Shown: piece by piece, positions 18,256 through 27,012 of the stretch
How positions within the stretch are numbered: the stretch's first letter is position 1
Layout: each line of letters begins with the position of its first letter
Position numbers and translations under genes: made by a program
Assembly (NCBI GenBank): GCA_027624035.1
Contig: JAQBUI010000001.1
Location: forward strand, 62,001 to 126,000
DNA: 64,000 nt
From: Pseudomonadota bacterium
GTDB taxonomy: Bacteria > Pseudomonadota > Gammaproteobacteria > Pseudomonadales > Azotimanducaceae
Reading direction: 5' to 3'
Notes under the pieces: model-generated
Told to the model about the DNA's origin: nothing
Database searches by the model: none
What the model saw: only the letters and a program-made list of their open reading frames with translations

Positions 18256-19283
18256 TTCCCGACAGTCTGTTTGGGCGCCTGCGCGAAGGGTGGTGTACCG
18301 CTGTGGACGAGTATCCAACGGCGCTTGCCTGGTCCCATCGGGGAAACATGCTGCTGGTGGCTGACGCGGGCGGCGGCTTGACCGCAGTTGCCGCACGCGA
18401 TGGTGCCACGGTGTGGAGGCAATCTCACGGCGATAGTGTCATGGCACTGGCGGCACATCCGCAGCGTGCGGTGGTGGCAAGTGCGGGACAGGATGGCTGG
18501 GTGCATATCTGGGACCTTGCGAGTGGGAACCGGGAGTGTTCGCTGAGTGTTCCGGAGCAGTGGGTGGAGCACCTGCAGTGGTCGCCGCAGGGGGACTACA
18601 TTGCCGCAAGCTCTGGACGTTATTGTCGCGTCTGGACCGCAGCGGGCGACCTCGTGTGGACCTCCACTGAACATGCAAGCACGGTCAGCGGGATCGCCTG
18701 GTCGCCGGCTGGCGAATTGCTGAGCGCTTGCTATGGCCAGGTCAGCATCTGGCAACCACCCGACAGCGCCCCCGTACAGTGCCTGCAGTGGAAGGGCTCA
18801 CTCATTTCGCTCTGTCTCAGTCCCGATGGCGACATCGTCGCCTGTGGGAGCCAGGACAACTCGGTGCATTTCTGGCGCCGCGGCAGTGGCAAGGATTCGA
18901 TGATGTCGGGCTACAGCTCCAAGCCCCTGGCGCTGGCTTTCGATCCTTCAGGAAGCTTGCTGGCGACGGGTGGCAGTACGGCGGTCACCGTCTGGTGTTT
19001 CTCTGCGGGTGGGCCTGAAGGAACAGCACCAGTTGAGCTCACGATTCATACCGATTTGGTCACCAGCCTGTGCTTCGCCCGCAGGAAGGAGCGCCTGCTC
19101 GCCTCCGGAGGCAGGGACGGCGGCGTGGTGCTGTGGTCACTCGATGGCAGCGGCGAAGGGGCACCGGTGGGTGCGGTGGCCCTGGTCGATGCAGTTGAGG
19201 GCCTAGCCTGGCGGCCCGACGATCGTGCGCTCGCGGTTATCGACGCTGGCGGTGGGGTCAGTACCTTCCGCTTGCGAGAGTGA
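18252..19283 (+). CDS. WD40-repeat protein coupled to COG0523 GTPase
   Basis: The 343-residue cytosolic protein is a beta-propeller of about seven WD40 blades; blade ends such as GWVHIWD, YCRVWT, GQVSIWQ, NSVHFWR and GGVVLWS are spaced about 40-45 residues apart. It has no enzyme motif. Translational coupling to the preceding COG0523 gene (ATGA) suggests a partner or scaffold for that metallochaperone. WD40 proteins recur beside COG0523 genes in zinc-related clusters, but their role is not established to my knowledge. Confidence 0.9.
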   Translation: MIPDSLFGRLREGWCTAVDEYPTALAWSHRGNMLLVADAGGGLTAVAARDGATVWRQSHGDSVMALAAHPQRAVVASAGQDGWVHIWDLASGNRECSLSVPEQWVEHLQWSPQGDYIAASSGRYCRVWTAAGDLVWTSTEHASTVSGIAWSPAGELLSACYGQVSIWQPPDSAPVQCLQWKGSLISLCLSPDGDIVACGSQDNSVHFWRRGSGKDSMMSGYSSKPLALAFDPSGSLLATGGSTAVTVWCFSAGGPEGTAPVELTIHTDLVTSLCFARRKERLLASGGRDGGVVLWSLDGSGEGAPVGAVALVDAVEGLAWRPDDRALAVIDAGGGVSTFRLRE

Positions 19284-19344
19284 ATCGAGCAACTTCCCGG
19301 TCTTGCGTCTAGTCCACTTCAGTGTCGCCATCTGTTGCGAGCCC

Positions 19345-19371
19345 TAAATGTTATGTTATATCATAATATTT
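19345..19371. promoter_or_regulatory. Putative Zur operator before the second TonB receptor
   Basis: TTATGTTATATCATAA (19351-19366) is a near-perfect palindrome of the form TTATG-N-TATA-N-CATAA. Its left part shares 18 identical bases with the site before folE2. It is 55 bp upstream of the receptor start at 19421. Confidence 0.78.
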
Positions 19372-19420
19372 AATGCCTGCCCGCCCCGGGGTTTTGGGCC
19401 ATGAACAGAGGACCATCACC

Positions 19421-21591
19421 ATGATCACCCGCTCCAGATCTCCGGTTACGCCAACAGTGCTCCTGCCAATGCTCACTGCTTTCGCAGTAGCGCAGGCGAC
19501 GACCTCGCTCGCCGAGCCGACTGGCGGGGCCGGCAGGGTCGAGGAGGTCCTGGTAATCGGGCAGTCGGACGGCAGCGTGCGCCTGCATGAGACCCAGGCT
19601 GCGGGCAGCCGTCTGGGACTGACATCGCTGCAGACACCGGCCAGCATCGACATCATCACCCGCGACGACATCGTCGGCAAGGGTGACTACAGCGCTCTGC
19701 AGACCGTTACCCGCGCAGCGGGGTTTTCCGCCAGTGCCAGTCCGGGCAATGGCGGCAGCTCTGTCTCGGCGCGTGGTTTCAATGGCCACGGCACGACAGT
19801 AAACACCTATGACGGGACCCGTCTCTATATCACTGCTGGCACAGTAACGTTCCCGGCGGATACCTGGACTCTCGAGCGGGTCGAAGTATTGCGTGGAGCG
19901 GGCGCAGTGATCAATGGCGTGGGGGCGCTTGGCGCGACGATCAACTACATACCGAAGTTGCCGGTTTTTGGCGATCCCTCCTTCGAAGCACAGTTGTCTA
20001 CCGGCAGCTTCGATACGACCAGACTTGCCGCCGGCGGCAGCATGCAGCTCAGCGAACGGGTAGCCGCCCGGCTTGACGCTTCCCGCCACGATACCGGAGG
20101 CCATGTACGCGGTGCCGGCGAGGAGCGGGAGTATTGGCGGGGTCAATTCTTTTTCGTGCCAATGACAAACTGAGTCTGCGCCTCAGCGTGGATTATGCAG
20201 ACATCGATGCAGCACCCTACTGGGGAACTCCATTGATTGAAGGCGCAGCCAATCGCGCACAGCGCAGGAACAACTACAACTTCAGTGATGGCTCGGTGGA
20301 GTACAGAGACCTGTGGACGCGTGCCCGCACCGAGTGGCAATTGAGGCCCGGGGTCACCGTCCGCAACGACAGCTACTACATTGACGCCTGGCGCGAATGG
20401 CAAAACGTGGAGAACTACGCGTTCAACCCCGATTCCGGCCTGATTGACCGTTCGTCGTTCCTTGGCATTGTCCATGACCAGCAACAGCTGGGTTCCCGCA
20501 GTGATATTCTGATCGAGACCCGGATCGCCGGAATGGCATCGCGTTTTTCGGTAGGCGCCGAAGTGAACGTAATGGATCTGGACTATTCAAACAATTTCAG
20601 GACCGGGGGCTTCGATTTTGCTGACAGTGTCCCTGTCAGTGACTTCGACCCGGGCAGAGTTCCCCGTAGCGAGGCTCCAACCATTCTTGACTTTACGACT
20701 GACAGCACCCAGTCAGCGGCATTCATCGACAGCTTTCTCGAAGCGACGGATACGCTTGCCCTGGTAGCGGGCCTGCGCTACGACGACTTCGACTTTGATC
20801 GGCTCAACCATGCAATTGATGATCCGCGCGCGGCTTCGCGGGAGGCATCCACTTTTGATGCCGGCTTCTCCCGCTTCACCTGGCGTGCCGGTTTGGTCTA
20901 CCAGCCCGCCGAATCCCTCAGCTTCTATGCCCAGACCAGTACCGCAGCCGATCCGGTGACCTCGCCCGTATCGATCAACGCCAGCAACAGTGACTTTGAT
21001 CTCAGCACGGGCCGTCAGTATGAGTTCGGCCTCAAGCAACAGTTCCTCGATGGTCGCGCAGAGTACACGCTGGCCTATTTCGATATCGTCAAGAAACGGC
21101 TGGTGACACGGCTGCCCGGAGAAGCCTTCTCCCGCCAGATTGGCCAGCAAAGCTCGGACGGGTGGGAGCTTACCTTGCGTATTGCTCCGCTCGATCTGTT
21201 CAGTGTGGAGTTCAACGCAGCCCTGATTGACGCACGTTTCGATGAGTTCTTCTCCGGCAGCGAATCCCTGGCGGGAAATACCCCACGCAACGTACCGGAG
21301 AAGACCGCCAACCTCTGGCTGCAGTGGCAGCCGGTCGCTGCATTTCGCGGTGGCGTCGGCCTGCGCTACGTGGATCAGCGCTTTGCCAACGATGCCAACA
21401 CCCAGCGCCTGCCGGCCTATACAGTGCTGGACGCGACCGCCACATGGCAGGTCGCCGACAATCTGGCGATCAACCTGCGGGCCCGCAATCTGGGCGATGA
21501 AAGCGACTACGTGCAGGCCCAGTACGGGACTAACCAGTGGATCTTTGGCGAGCCCCGCTCTTGGGAGATTGGCATTCGCTACGCACTCTAG
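19421..21591 (+). pseudogene. TonB-dependent receptor, second copy, broken by one frameshift
   Basis: The start at 19421 has AGAGGA eight bases upstream and opens with a signal peptide ending near SLAEP, a TonB box (VEEVLVIGQ) and a plug resembling siderophore receptors (QTPASIDIITRDDI, LERVEVLRGAGAVINGVGALGATINY). The first frame stops at 20173; the barrel continues in another frame to 21591, ending in WEIGIRYAL. Adding one T to the run TTCTTTTT near 20150 would restore a 723-residue receptor, so one base is missing in a homopolymer. It is probably Zur-regulated and paired with the next gene. Function: uptake of a metal chelate, zinc inferred. Confidence 0.86.
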
Positions 21592-21609
21592 CGTAATGCA
21601 GTGCTGGCA

Positions 21610-23082
21610 ATGAGCAAAAGACTCAAGCGCTACCTGTATCTGCTACATCGCTGGCTGGGCATTGCCATGTGCCTGTTGTTTGCGCTCTGGTTTGGCAGCG
21701 GCATCGTGCTGATGTATGTGCATTACCCGACGCTCACCGAGCAGGAGCGGATTGCTGCGCTGCCGCCGCTGGATCCAGCGGCCATCGCCATCGGTCCTGC
21801 CCGGGCGCTGGCCATGATGGGCGCAGAAAATTCCGGCGTCGTGTCACTGCGCCTCACGACCATCATGGGCCGCCCGTCCTACGCTATCGTTGATAGCCAC
21901 AACCAGCCCTTTACGGTGTTCGCTGACGATGGCTCCATGCTTGCCTCCGGGATTAGCCCCTCGATGGCGCTCAGAGTGGTCGCCGAATCGGGGTTTGCCA
22001 GCCCGGGGACGCAACTTGCCTACAGCGGCCAGATCGAAATGGACCAGTGGACAGTATCTTCCCGCTACGACAGCCTGCGGCCGCTGCACAGAGTGGCGCT
22101 GGGCGACGACGCCGGCACGGAGCTCTATGTGTCGGATGTCACTGGTCAAATTGTGCTCGACACGGATCGTGCCGAGCGGTTCTGGAATTGGCTGGGTGCG
22201 ACAATCCACTGGATCTATCCGCTGCAACTGCGGCGTCACCCCGGACTCTGGGCTGATGTGGTTGTCTGTCTGTCGGTAGCCGGGCTGCTGGTTGTTGTCA
22301 CCGGCTCGGTTGTCGGCCTGCTGCGACTGCGGCCACGCAAGGGCTATCGCCAGGGCGGAATCAGCCCTTACCGCGACATGCGTCGCTGGCACCATCTTCT
22401 GGGGCTGTGCAGTGCCGCTTTCCTGTTGACTTTCATGTTCAGCGGCTTGATGTCCATGTCTCCCTGGGGGCTGTTCGCTTCCTCTGCCTCCGCCCGTGAT
22501 CAGATCCTGCAGTACCAGGGTGGACTGCTCGGACATGACGCGGAGCTTCCCGACCCTCGCAACACCGTCCTGGACAAGGTCCTCGAGGTGAACTGGCGTC
22601 AAGTATCCGGTAGCGTCTGGCTCGAACTGAATGACTCAGCCGGTCGTGGTCGTATTGTTGCCGCTGACGGTAGTGACAGGCCTGAATTCGAACAGAGGAG
22701 CCTCGTTCTGCAATCGCTGCCGGCGTTGCTGATTGATGCTGCAGTGCTGTCCGTGGCTGAACTTGGCGCCGCGGATGCCTACTACTACGGTCGGCAACAG
22801 CGGCCGCGTCGCCTGCCGGTGCTGCGCGTGCAGTTCGATGATCCGGAATCGACCTGGTTTCATGTCGATCCCGTATCCGGTGAAGTGCTCGGCCGTCTGA
22901 CCCGTGCCAACAGGGTCCAGCGCTGGCTGTACAATGGCTTGCACAGCCTTGACTTCCGGCTGTTGCTAGAGCGCAGACCACTGTGGGATATCCTGATGCT
23001 GGGCCTGATGGGGCTAGGGCTGGTGTTTTCGGTGAGTTCGGTAGTCATCGGCTGGCGAAGACTACACAGGTCCCCCCGCTAG
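21610..23082 (+). CDS. PepSY-associated transmembrane protein (second copy)
   Basis: The ATG at 21610 (18 bp after the receptor stop) gives 490 residues; a GTG at 21601 is also possible. It has an N-terminal LHRWLGIAMCLLFALWFGSGI membrane segment with the typical heme-like HRW motif, two more segments near residues 215-290, and a C-terminal one (ILMLGLMGLGLVFSVSSVVIG). PepSY-like stretches lie between. It has the same organisation as the protein at 6239-7747 but low obvious identity. It is presumed to help release or reduce the ligand imported by the receptor. It converges on znuA. Confidence 0.86.
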   Translation: MSKRLKRYLYLLHRWLGIAMCLLFALWFGSGIVLMYVHYPTLTEQERIAALPPLDPAAIAIGPARALAMMGAENSGVVSLRLTTIMGRPSYAIVDSHNQPFTVFADDGSMLASGISPSMALRVVAESGFASPGTQLAYSGQIEMDQWTVSSRYDSLRPLHRVALGDDAGTELYVSDVTGQIVLDTDRAERFWNWLGATIHWIYPLQLRRHPGLWADVVVCLSVAGLLVVVTGSVVGLLRLRPRKGYRQGGISPYRDMRRWHHLLGLCSAAFLLTFMFSGLMSMSPWGLFASSASARDQILQYQGGLLGHDAELPDPRNTVLDKVLEVNWRQVSGSVWLELNDSAGRGRIVAADGSDRPEFEQRSLVLQSLPALLIDAAVLSVAELGAADAYYYGRQQRPRRLPVLRVQFDDPESTWFHVDPVSGEVLGRLTRANRVQRWLYNGLHSLDFRLLLERRPLWDILMLGLMGLGLVFSVSSVVIGWRRLHRSPR

Positions 23083-23121
23083 CGCTACCCTACCAACCCG
23101 CCCTGTCTGTGCAGTCACGTC

Positions 23122-24003
23122 CTATTCCGTTACCAGTGCATTGATGATCTGCGACAGGTTGTGCTCCATCATCCGCAGATAGGTCGATGCCGGTCCCTCC
23201 GGCCCCGACAGCGCGTCGGAGTACAGGGTGGCACCGACAGCGACGCCGGTTTCCCTGGCGATCTGCTGCAGCAGGCGTGGATCCGAGATGCTCTCCACGA
23301 ACATGGCACGAATCCGCTCCTGCCTGATTTGCTGGATCAGCTGTGCGACGCCCGCCGCACTGGCCTCGTCTTCAGTGCTCGCACCAACAGGCGCGAGGAA
23401 CTCGATGGCAAAGTCCCGGCCCAGATAGGCGAAAGCGTCGTGGCTGGTGACCACCTTCCGCTGCTGCGGCACCTTGTGGAGGCTATCCCTGGCCCAGGCT
23501 TCCAGTCTCTCCAGCTCCGCGACAAAGTCGGCCTGCCGCCTTAGAAAATCGTCGCGGAATGCCGGCTTCAGGTCGATCAGCGCGGCCACGATGTTGTCGA
23601 CATAGATCTTCGCCTGGGTCAGGCTCTGCCAGGCATGCGAGTCCTCTGCCCCCCTGACAATCATCGGCTCCACCCCGGTGCTCGCCACAACCATCGGGCC
23701 GGTAAAGCCGGCAGTTGCCAGCAGTCGCGGCATCCAGCCTTCGAAATCCATACCGTTCATGATCACCAGGTCTGCCCCGCCAAGGCGGCGGGCATCGCCG
23801 GGTGTGGGTTGATACATGTGCGCATCGCTGTCTGGCCCGACCAGGCTGGCGACCTGAACCTGCTCACCGCCAATATAGGCTGCCATGTCTGCGAGAATGC
23901 TGAAACTGGCAACCACCGTCGCCTGGCCGTTGGCAGCCGCAGCGTTCGTTACGACAAGCAACAGGAGTGTTGCGAGTCCGGAGTATCGTCTTCGGGTAGT
24001 CAT
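23122..24003 (-). CDS. znuA: Zinc ABC transporter substrate-binding protein (ZnuA/TroA type)
   Basis: The 293-residue protein has a signal peptide (to about residue 24) and the cluster A-I metal-binding fold. Comparison with TroA and PsaA places ligands at His62 (DAHMYQP), His123 (DSHAWQ), His188 (TSHDAFAY) and Asp263 (LYSDALS). The His-His-His-Asp set is that of TroA; Mn-type PsaA has Glu at the third place. The His-rich loop of E. coli ZnuA is absent, so the ZrgA-like protein nearby may act as the zinc reservoir. It is last in the operon from 28226, one base after znuB. Confidence 0.9.
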   Translation of the reverse strand: MTTRRRYSGLATLLLLVVTNAAAANGQATVVASFSILADMAAYIGGEQVQVASLVGPDSDAHMYQPTPGDARRLGGADLVIMNGMDFEGWMPRLLATAGFTGPMVVASTGVEPMIVRGAEDSHAWQSLTQAKIYVDNIVAALIDLKPAFRDDFLRRQADFVAELERLEAWARDSLHKVPQQRKVVTSHDAFAYLGRDFAIEFLAPVGASTEDEASAAGVAQLIQQIRQERIRAMFVESISDPRLLQQIARETGVAVGATLYSDALSGPEGPASTYLRMMEHNLSQIINALVTE

Positions 24004-24004
24004 C

Positions 24005-24874
24005 TTAGCTTTCCGGGATTGGGGCGGTACTCTTTCGCGGCATCAACAGGCCACTGACGCTGCCGCACAGTATCGAAACAAAATAGGCACCGCCCAGGGT
24101 GAGTATAATGGCGGGGCCGCCGGGAAGGTCGGCGTGGAATGACAGCAGCAAGCCAAGGTAGCTGCCTGCCACAGCAACAGCCAGACCCGTCGCCAGCATG
24201 CCTGCCAGACTTTGGCACCAGAAGCTGGCGATCGCTGCGGGCAAAATAATCATGCCCACCGCCAGCAGGGTGCCGAGGGCATTGAAACCAGCGACCAGGT
24301 TCAGCACCACCAGCATCAGCAGGGCATAGTGGGCAAGAGCCCCTGCCCTGCCCAGGACACCGAGATAGGCTGAATCGACACACTCCAGCACCAGCGGCCG
24401 GTAGATCACGGCAAAGGTCAGCAGGGTGGCGCTGGTGATGCTCCCAAGCAGCATCAGTGTGCCGTCGTCCAGGGCAAAGATATTACCGAAAAGCACATGC
24501 AGCAGGTCTCTGCCGCCCCCCTTTATGGAGATCAGGGCGACGCCCAGGGCCAGCGAGATGAGGTAAAAGGATGCCAGGCTGGCGTCCTCCTTGAGTGCGG
24601 TCTTGCGCGCCACGAAGCCTGCCGCCAGGGCAACAGCCGCTCCCGCTAGCAGCCCGCCGACGGTCATGGCAAGGATGGAAAAGCCGGCCAGCAGGTAGCC
24701 GGCGGCCACCCCCGGAAGGATGGCATGGGCCATCACATCGCCGATCAGGCTCATTCGCCGCAGCAGCAGGAATACGCCAGTCGGCACGGCCCCTAGGGTG
24801 ACGACAATACAGCCCGCCAGCGCGCGGCGCATGAAACCGAATTCCAGGAAGGGCCCTGCCAGCAATTCCAGCAT
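24005..24874 (-). CDS. znuB: Zinc ABC transporter permease (ZnuB type)
   Basis: The 289-residue protein is an ABC-3 family permease with about eight membrane segments; the family stretch MSLIGDVMAHAILPGVAAGY lies near residue 40 and AVGMIILPAAIASF near residue 205. It moves the metal across the inner membrane using the ATPase encoded just upstream, whose stop it overlaps by one base. Zinc specificity is inferred from the neighbours and Zur context, because ABC-3 permeases also serve manganese. Confidence 0.92.
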   Translation of the reverse strand: MLELLAGPFLEFGFMRRALAGCIVVTLGAVPTGVFLLLRRMSLIGDVMAHAILPGVAAGYLLAGFSILAMTVGGLLAGAAVALAAGFVARKTALKEDASLASFYLISLALGVALISIKGGGRDLLHVLFGNIFALDDGTLMLLGSITSATLLTFAVIYRPLVLECVDSAYLGVLGRAGALAHYALLMLVVLNLVAGFNALGTLLAVGMIILPAAIASFWCQSLAGMLATGLAVAVAGSYLGLLLSFHADLPGGPAIILTLGGAYFVSILCGSVSGLLMPRKSTAPIPES

Positions 24875-25611
24875 CAGGCGATACCGACCGCCGGAATATC
24901 CGCGGCCCCTGCAGCGGGCTTCGCCCGTGTGTCCGCCAATCGGGACGGTGAGAGAATGTCCCGGGTAGCGCCGTAGCAGGAAGCCGTGCCATTCAGCAAC
25001 AGCGTCTGGGGGAAGTGGTGCAGCGCCAGTGGCAGGTCATGGGAGACGACAATAATGGTTCTGCCCTGACTGTGCCAGCGGGCAATGGTGTCGAGCATGA
25101 TGCCAACCGTACGCCCATCGACGGCGTTGAAGGGCTCGTCCAGTAATATCGCGCCGGGATCCTGTAGGGTCAGGCGCGCAAAAACCATACGCTGGAACTG
25201 GCCACCGGAAAGCGACCCAATCAGGCATCGCTGCCTGTCCCGGAGTCCTGCCTGAATGAGGGCCCTGTCGATCGCGCTGCGCTGTTGCGCTGACAGGCAT
25301 CGCCAGCTGCCGCACCGCGACCAGAGTCCACTCGCCACAAAGTCATGCACGGTGATCGGGAAGCTGCGGTCAACCTCGCTGCGCTGAGGCAGATAACCGA
25401 GGTCCCGCCGGGTGCCGGCTTCGATAGTGACCGAGCCGGTGGTGGGTGTCAGCAGGCCAGTGATGGTGCGCAGCAAGGTGGTCTTGCCACTGCCGTTGGC
25501 ACCGACGATGGCTGACAGGCTGCCGGCGGCAAAACTCACGTCGAGCTGGTCGATGACGCGGTGACTGCCGATATCCACCGAGAGCTGGCGCAAGTGTATC
25601 CCCGGCCCCAT
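24874..25611 (-). CDS. znuC: Zinc ABC transporter ATPase (ZnuC type)
   Basis: The 245-residue ATPase shows Walker A GANGSGKTT, a Q-loop YLPQRSEVD, signature SLSGGQFQR, Walker B ILLDEPFNAVD and the switch His in VVSHD. It energises ZnuB. It lies within the zigA-DUF1826-zrgA-smORF-znuC-znuB-znuA run and is preceded directly by the 39-codon membrane ORF, with a 3-bp gap. Confidence 0.93.
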   Translation of the reverse strand: MGPGIHLRQLSVDIGSHRVIDQLDVSFAAGSLSAIVGANGSGKTTLLRTITGLLTPTTGSVTIEAGTRRDLGYLPQRSEVDRSFPITVHDFVASGLWSRCGSWRCLSAQQRSAIDRALIQAGLRDRQRCLIGSLSGGQFQRMVFARLTLQDPGAILLDEPFNAVDGRTVGIMLDTIARWHSQGRTIIVVSHDLPLALHHFPQTLLLNGTASCYGATRDILSPSRLADTRAKPAAGAADIPAVGIA

Positions 25612-25614
25612 CGC

Positions 25615-25734
25615 TCAGTCTGCGGCTATGGTCAAAAGGATCACCAGCCACGCCAGACCAATGCCGGCAAACGCCACAGCAAGTCGCTGCGCCAGGCCCG
25701 CGGACCAGAGCCAGGACCAGGGACCGGCGCTCAC
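25615..25734 (-). CDS. 39-aa single-pass membrane protein between zrgA and znuC
   Basis: A GTG at 25734 overlaps the stop of the ZrgA-like gene as GTGA. The 39-codon frame ends 3 bp before znuC. The protein is one hydrophobic helix (RLAVAFAGIGLAWLVILLTIA) after a short Trp-containing N-terminus. The tight coupling on both sides supports a real small gene, perhaps an accessory of the zinc importer. I know no named family. It is easily missed by gene callers; a longer in-frame start inside zrgA (25800) is unlikely. Confidence 0.6.
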   Translation of the reverse strand: MSAGPWSWLWSAGLAQRLAVAFAGIGLAWLVILLTIAAD

Positions 25735-26324
25735 TGCAGTCGTACCGTATCGTTGCTGCCGCTGAGCCGCCCGGCCCCCTGCCCGCTTTCGGTTATCCAC
25801 TGCACATCCAGTTGTTCAATGGCGGGAAAGACAGCAAGGAGACCGGCCTTCAGCTGTTTGATCCCGGTCTTGCCGGTACATTGATATTGATAGCTGACAT
25901 GGAATTCCCTGTGGCTACCACCGTGCCCGGCAGCATCGGCATGATGATCGTGCTGCTTGTGCTGATCATCCTCGGCGAAGGGGTTGGAGAGCTGTACGTC
26001 TACTGCAACACAGTCATCGCCAACAATGGTGAAAAGCTGTTTGCTATCGAGCAGTGACGCAACGGCCCGGTCAATTGCCTCGTGATCCCGGGCGCTGGCC
26101 GGTGGATGTTCGAAACCCACCAGATTGGCCGCGGGGGACTCCAGCACAAGTTCCAGCTGCCCGCCGTCGCGGACAAGCAGCAGCTCGGCGACGCCGTGCA
26201 CATGCGCACCATGGCTACCGTGGTCGCCGTGGCCATCGTGGCTGTGGTGGCCGTCATCCGCCTGTAACGTGTGCGGTAGCAACGCCGCTGTCAGCATCAA
26301 GGTGGTCAAAACGTTTCTTCGCAT
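25731..26324 (-). CDS. zrgA: ZrgA-like (DUF2796) periplasmic zinc-binding protein
   Basis: This 197-residue exported protein has a signal peptide (to about residue 22) followed at once by a histidine-rich stretch (DDGHHSHDGHGDHGSHGAH) and the DUF2796 core (HVHGVAELLLV, LVGFEHPP). A second His-rich loop (HKQHDHHADAAGHGG) lies near residue 130. In Vibrio the homologue ZrgA binds zinc and is needed with partner genes for uptake in the absence of ZnuABC. Here it is encoded just ahead of the znu genes, suggesting it buffers or hands zinc to ZnuA or to the separate ABC module at 28902-32039. Confidence 0.9.
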   Translation of the reverse strand: MRRNVLTTLMLTAALLPHTLQADDGHHSHDGHGDHGSHGAHVHGVAELLLVRDGGQLELVLESPAANLVGFEHPPASARDHEAIDRAVASLLDSKQLFTIVGDDCVAVDVQLSNPFAEDDQHKQHDHHADAAGHGGSHREFHVSYQYQCTGKTGIKQLKAGLLAVFPAIEQLDVQWITESGQGAGRLSGSNDTVRLQ

Positions 26325-26343
26325 GATCAGAGGTTCCGTAGCA

Positions 26344-27012
26344 TCAGACGATATCCAGTGTCAGCAACAGTCGTTTGCCCCCGGGACCTGGCTGGGGCGA
26401 CCGGTGTACCAGTCCATGGCCCGCGTTGTCGGGCCAGATTTCGCCCTTCAGCAGCGCCACATCCAGGCAGCCGATGGACTCGGTGCCGGCATCCAGCTCG
26501 GCTTGCGCGGCGGCACTACCTTGCCCGGCGGCGGCCAAAAGATCCCGCCAGGGCTGCGACAACTGGCTGTCACGGAGCCACTGTGTGCCCTCTCCGCCAT
26601 AGGTGGCGAGCAGGCGGCAGTGAACGCGATCAACATGAAACCGGGGGCACATGGCATGGTCCAGCACCATTAAGCGCAGGCCTACCTGCTCCAGTTCGAA
26701 CAGGCAGGCAAACATCTCGACGAGCAGGGCAATGTCTGCAGCCAGAGGACCCTGGGCGATGGCGGCGGGCAGCGTGACTTCCGGTTCGTTGCGCAGGGCA
26801 GCAACGGCAACTGTAGTCCGCAGCGCCAGCGGATACCGTTGCTGCAGCAGGCTTATGCACTGTGCGCTTACGGCCGGCTTGGCACCGCGCCGCCAGACCG
26901 CGAGATTGACTTCGGGCTCATAGATACCGGCGAGCACCTCCGGGTCCGGTCCCTGCACTGCCCGACGTGCCGGATGATGTATCAGATGTGTTTGCCGCGA
27001 TGCTGCAGTCAT
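26344..27012 (-). CDS. DUF1826 protein
   Basis: The start at 27012 overlaps the preceding COG0523 stop as ATGA, giving 222 residues; an upstream frame start at 27066 lies inside that gene. The protein matches DUF1826: NLAVWRR near the N-terminus, [25 protein letters not shown] centrally (likely metal ligands His, Asp and Cys), and GLVHRSP near the C-terminus. DUF1826 genes are recurrent neighbours of COG0523 in Zur regulons. The HxD...H pattern suggests a cupin-like metal centre, which is inference. The biochemical role is not known to me. Confidence 0.85.
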   Translation of the reverse strand: MTAASRQTHLIHHPARRAVQGPDPEVLAGIYEPEVNLAVWRRGAKPAVSAQCISLLQQRYPLALRTTVAVAALRNEPEVTLPAAIAQGPLAADIALLVEMFACLFELEQVGLRLMVLDHAMCPRFHVDRVHCRLLATYGGEGTQWLRDSQLSQPWRDLLAAAGQGSAAAQAELDAGTESIGCLDVALLKGEIWPDNAGHGLVHRSPQPGPGGKRLLLTLDIV

